Source: Chondrus crispus
Taxonomy: Eukaryota; Rhodophyta; Florideophyceae; Gigartinales; Gigartinaceae
Length of the DNA: 64,000 nucleotides
Reading direction: 5' to 3'
NCBI RefSeq assembly: GCF_000350225.1
Contig: NW_005179096.1
Location: forward strand, 29,322 to 93,321
The translations under genes were made by a program, and so were the position numbers. The stretch's first letter is position 1, and every line of letters begins with the position of its first letter. The notes beneath the pieces are model-generated. The model did no database searches. It was not told where the DNA came from and was given only the letters and a program-made list of their open reading frames with translations. This document shows positions 63,617-64,000 of the stretch, in pieces.

Positions 63617-64000
63617 ATGTTCCCTTCATCGGATCCCACTGTCGGACATACCGCCCGCGGTCGCCGTGGTGTGGGCTTCTCACACACGCCTTCCATTCCT
63701 AACGACCTTCCTTCCATACCCCGACTTCCCCCGTACACCAACGTTCCTGAACCGGTCTTTCATCCCGATCTCCATCCTTCATCAGCCCCTTGTCGATACC
63801 TCTCACTAGCCGAGCTCCAAGGTAAATCCATGGGCGACTATCCCTTACTGTACGCGGCCACTCCTTGGTTTTCCGCCATCGACGTGCGCGACGTCACTAG
63901 CATCGGGCGCCACTTTTGCCGACGGTGCGGGGATGTTACCGGGTCACCTTCCCCTTCAAGCCATTTCCTCCTACGATTGGCGTGCCCGTGTCGCCATTCC
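63617..64000 (+). CDS. Antisense ORF of family A copy A3, partial
   Basis: 128 codons from an ATG at 63617, open to the window edge, opposite in direction to the retrotransposon that contains it. Pro/Ser-rich N-terminal 60 residues, then a segment homologous to the antisense ORF of copy A2 (EPVFHPDLHPSSAPCRYLSL), then a less repetitive part with FCRRCGDVTG and LACPCRH, possibly metal-binding Cys pairs. Same place relative to the 3' LTR as in A2. Function unknown. Confidence 0.5.
   Translation, partial: MFPSSDPTVGHTARGRRGVGFSHTPSIPNDLPSIPRLPPYTNVPEPVFHPDLHPSSAPCRYLSLAELQGKSMGDYPLLYAATPWFSAIDVRDVTSIGRHFCRRCGDVTGSPSPSSHFLLRLACPCRHS

Noticed and set aside
1-64000. CRISPR array, tRNA, rRNA or bacterial operon
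   Set aside because: No spaced identical repeats, no cloverleaf or rRNA core sequence recognised, and all gene content is eukaryotic.

Overview
The window is eukaryotic. It has TATA-box promoters, LTR retrotransposons with target-site duplications, TA-flanked pogo-type DNA transposons and a Ser/Thr/Pro-rich secreted protein, and it has no operons. A repeat-rich red macroalga (a florideophyte such as Chondrus) fits best, but that is inference. I see no tRNA, rRNA or CRISPR. Almost the whole window is transposon on transposon; the few host-like genes are a small LEA-like protein (1575-1859), a broken secreted protein (39873-40965), a membrane protein (45748-46323) and a short signal-peptide ORF (50031-50171).

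Layout. 2361-7700: a complete Ty1/copia element on the minus strand, with 439-bp LTRs, a 5-bp duplication and one uninterrupted 1474-codon gag-pol. 8484-12376: a decayed Ty3/gypsy element (family B). 12377-18820: a 3'-truncated gypsy chromovirus (family A, long LTRs). 20250-33607: a 13.4-kb family A copy with both LTRs and duplication TCAGC; gag is largely deleted, two catalytic residues of pol are substituted, and about 6.2 kb lies between pol and the 3' LTR, holding an antisense ORF. 34573-39872: a family B copy with duplication GCTTC, inserted between a TATA box and the secreted-protein gene. 41491-43912: a pogo-like transposon at a TA. 44342-49760: a dense field of inverted-repeat elements, including one with its empty site nearby.

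The most interesting object is 51458-62418, about 11 kb bounded by 22-bp inverted repeats. It encodes a 2018-residue protein (Cys-rich N-terminus, a DQP/FH region, FEN/PIN-like nuclease motifs, a CXC cysteine domain), a PCIF1-like adenine methyltransferase (motif NPPF) and a pogo-like DDE transposase interrupted by two TAG codons. If the inverted repeats are its ends, this is a large DNA transposon carrying its own nuclease and methyltransferase. The LTR of a third family A copy (62425-63506, minus) abuts it, and the antisense ORF of that family runs off the window end (63617-64000).
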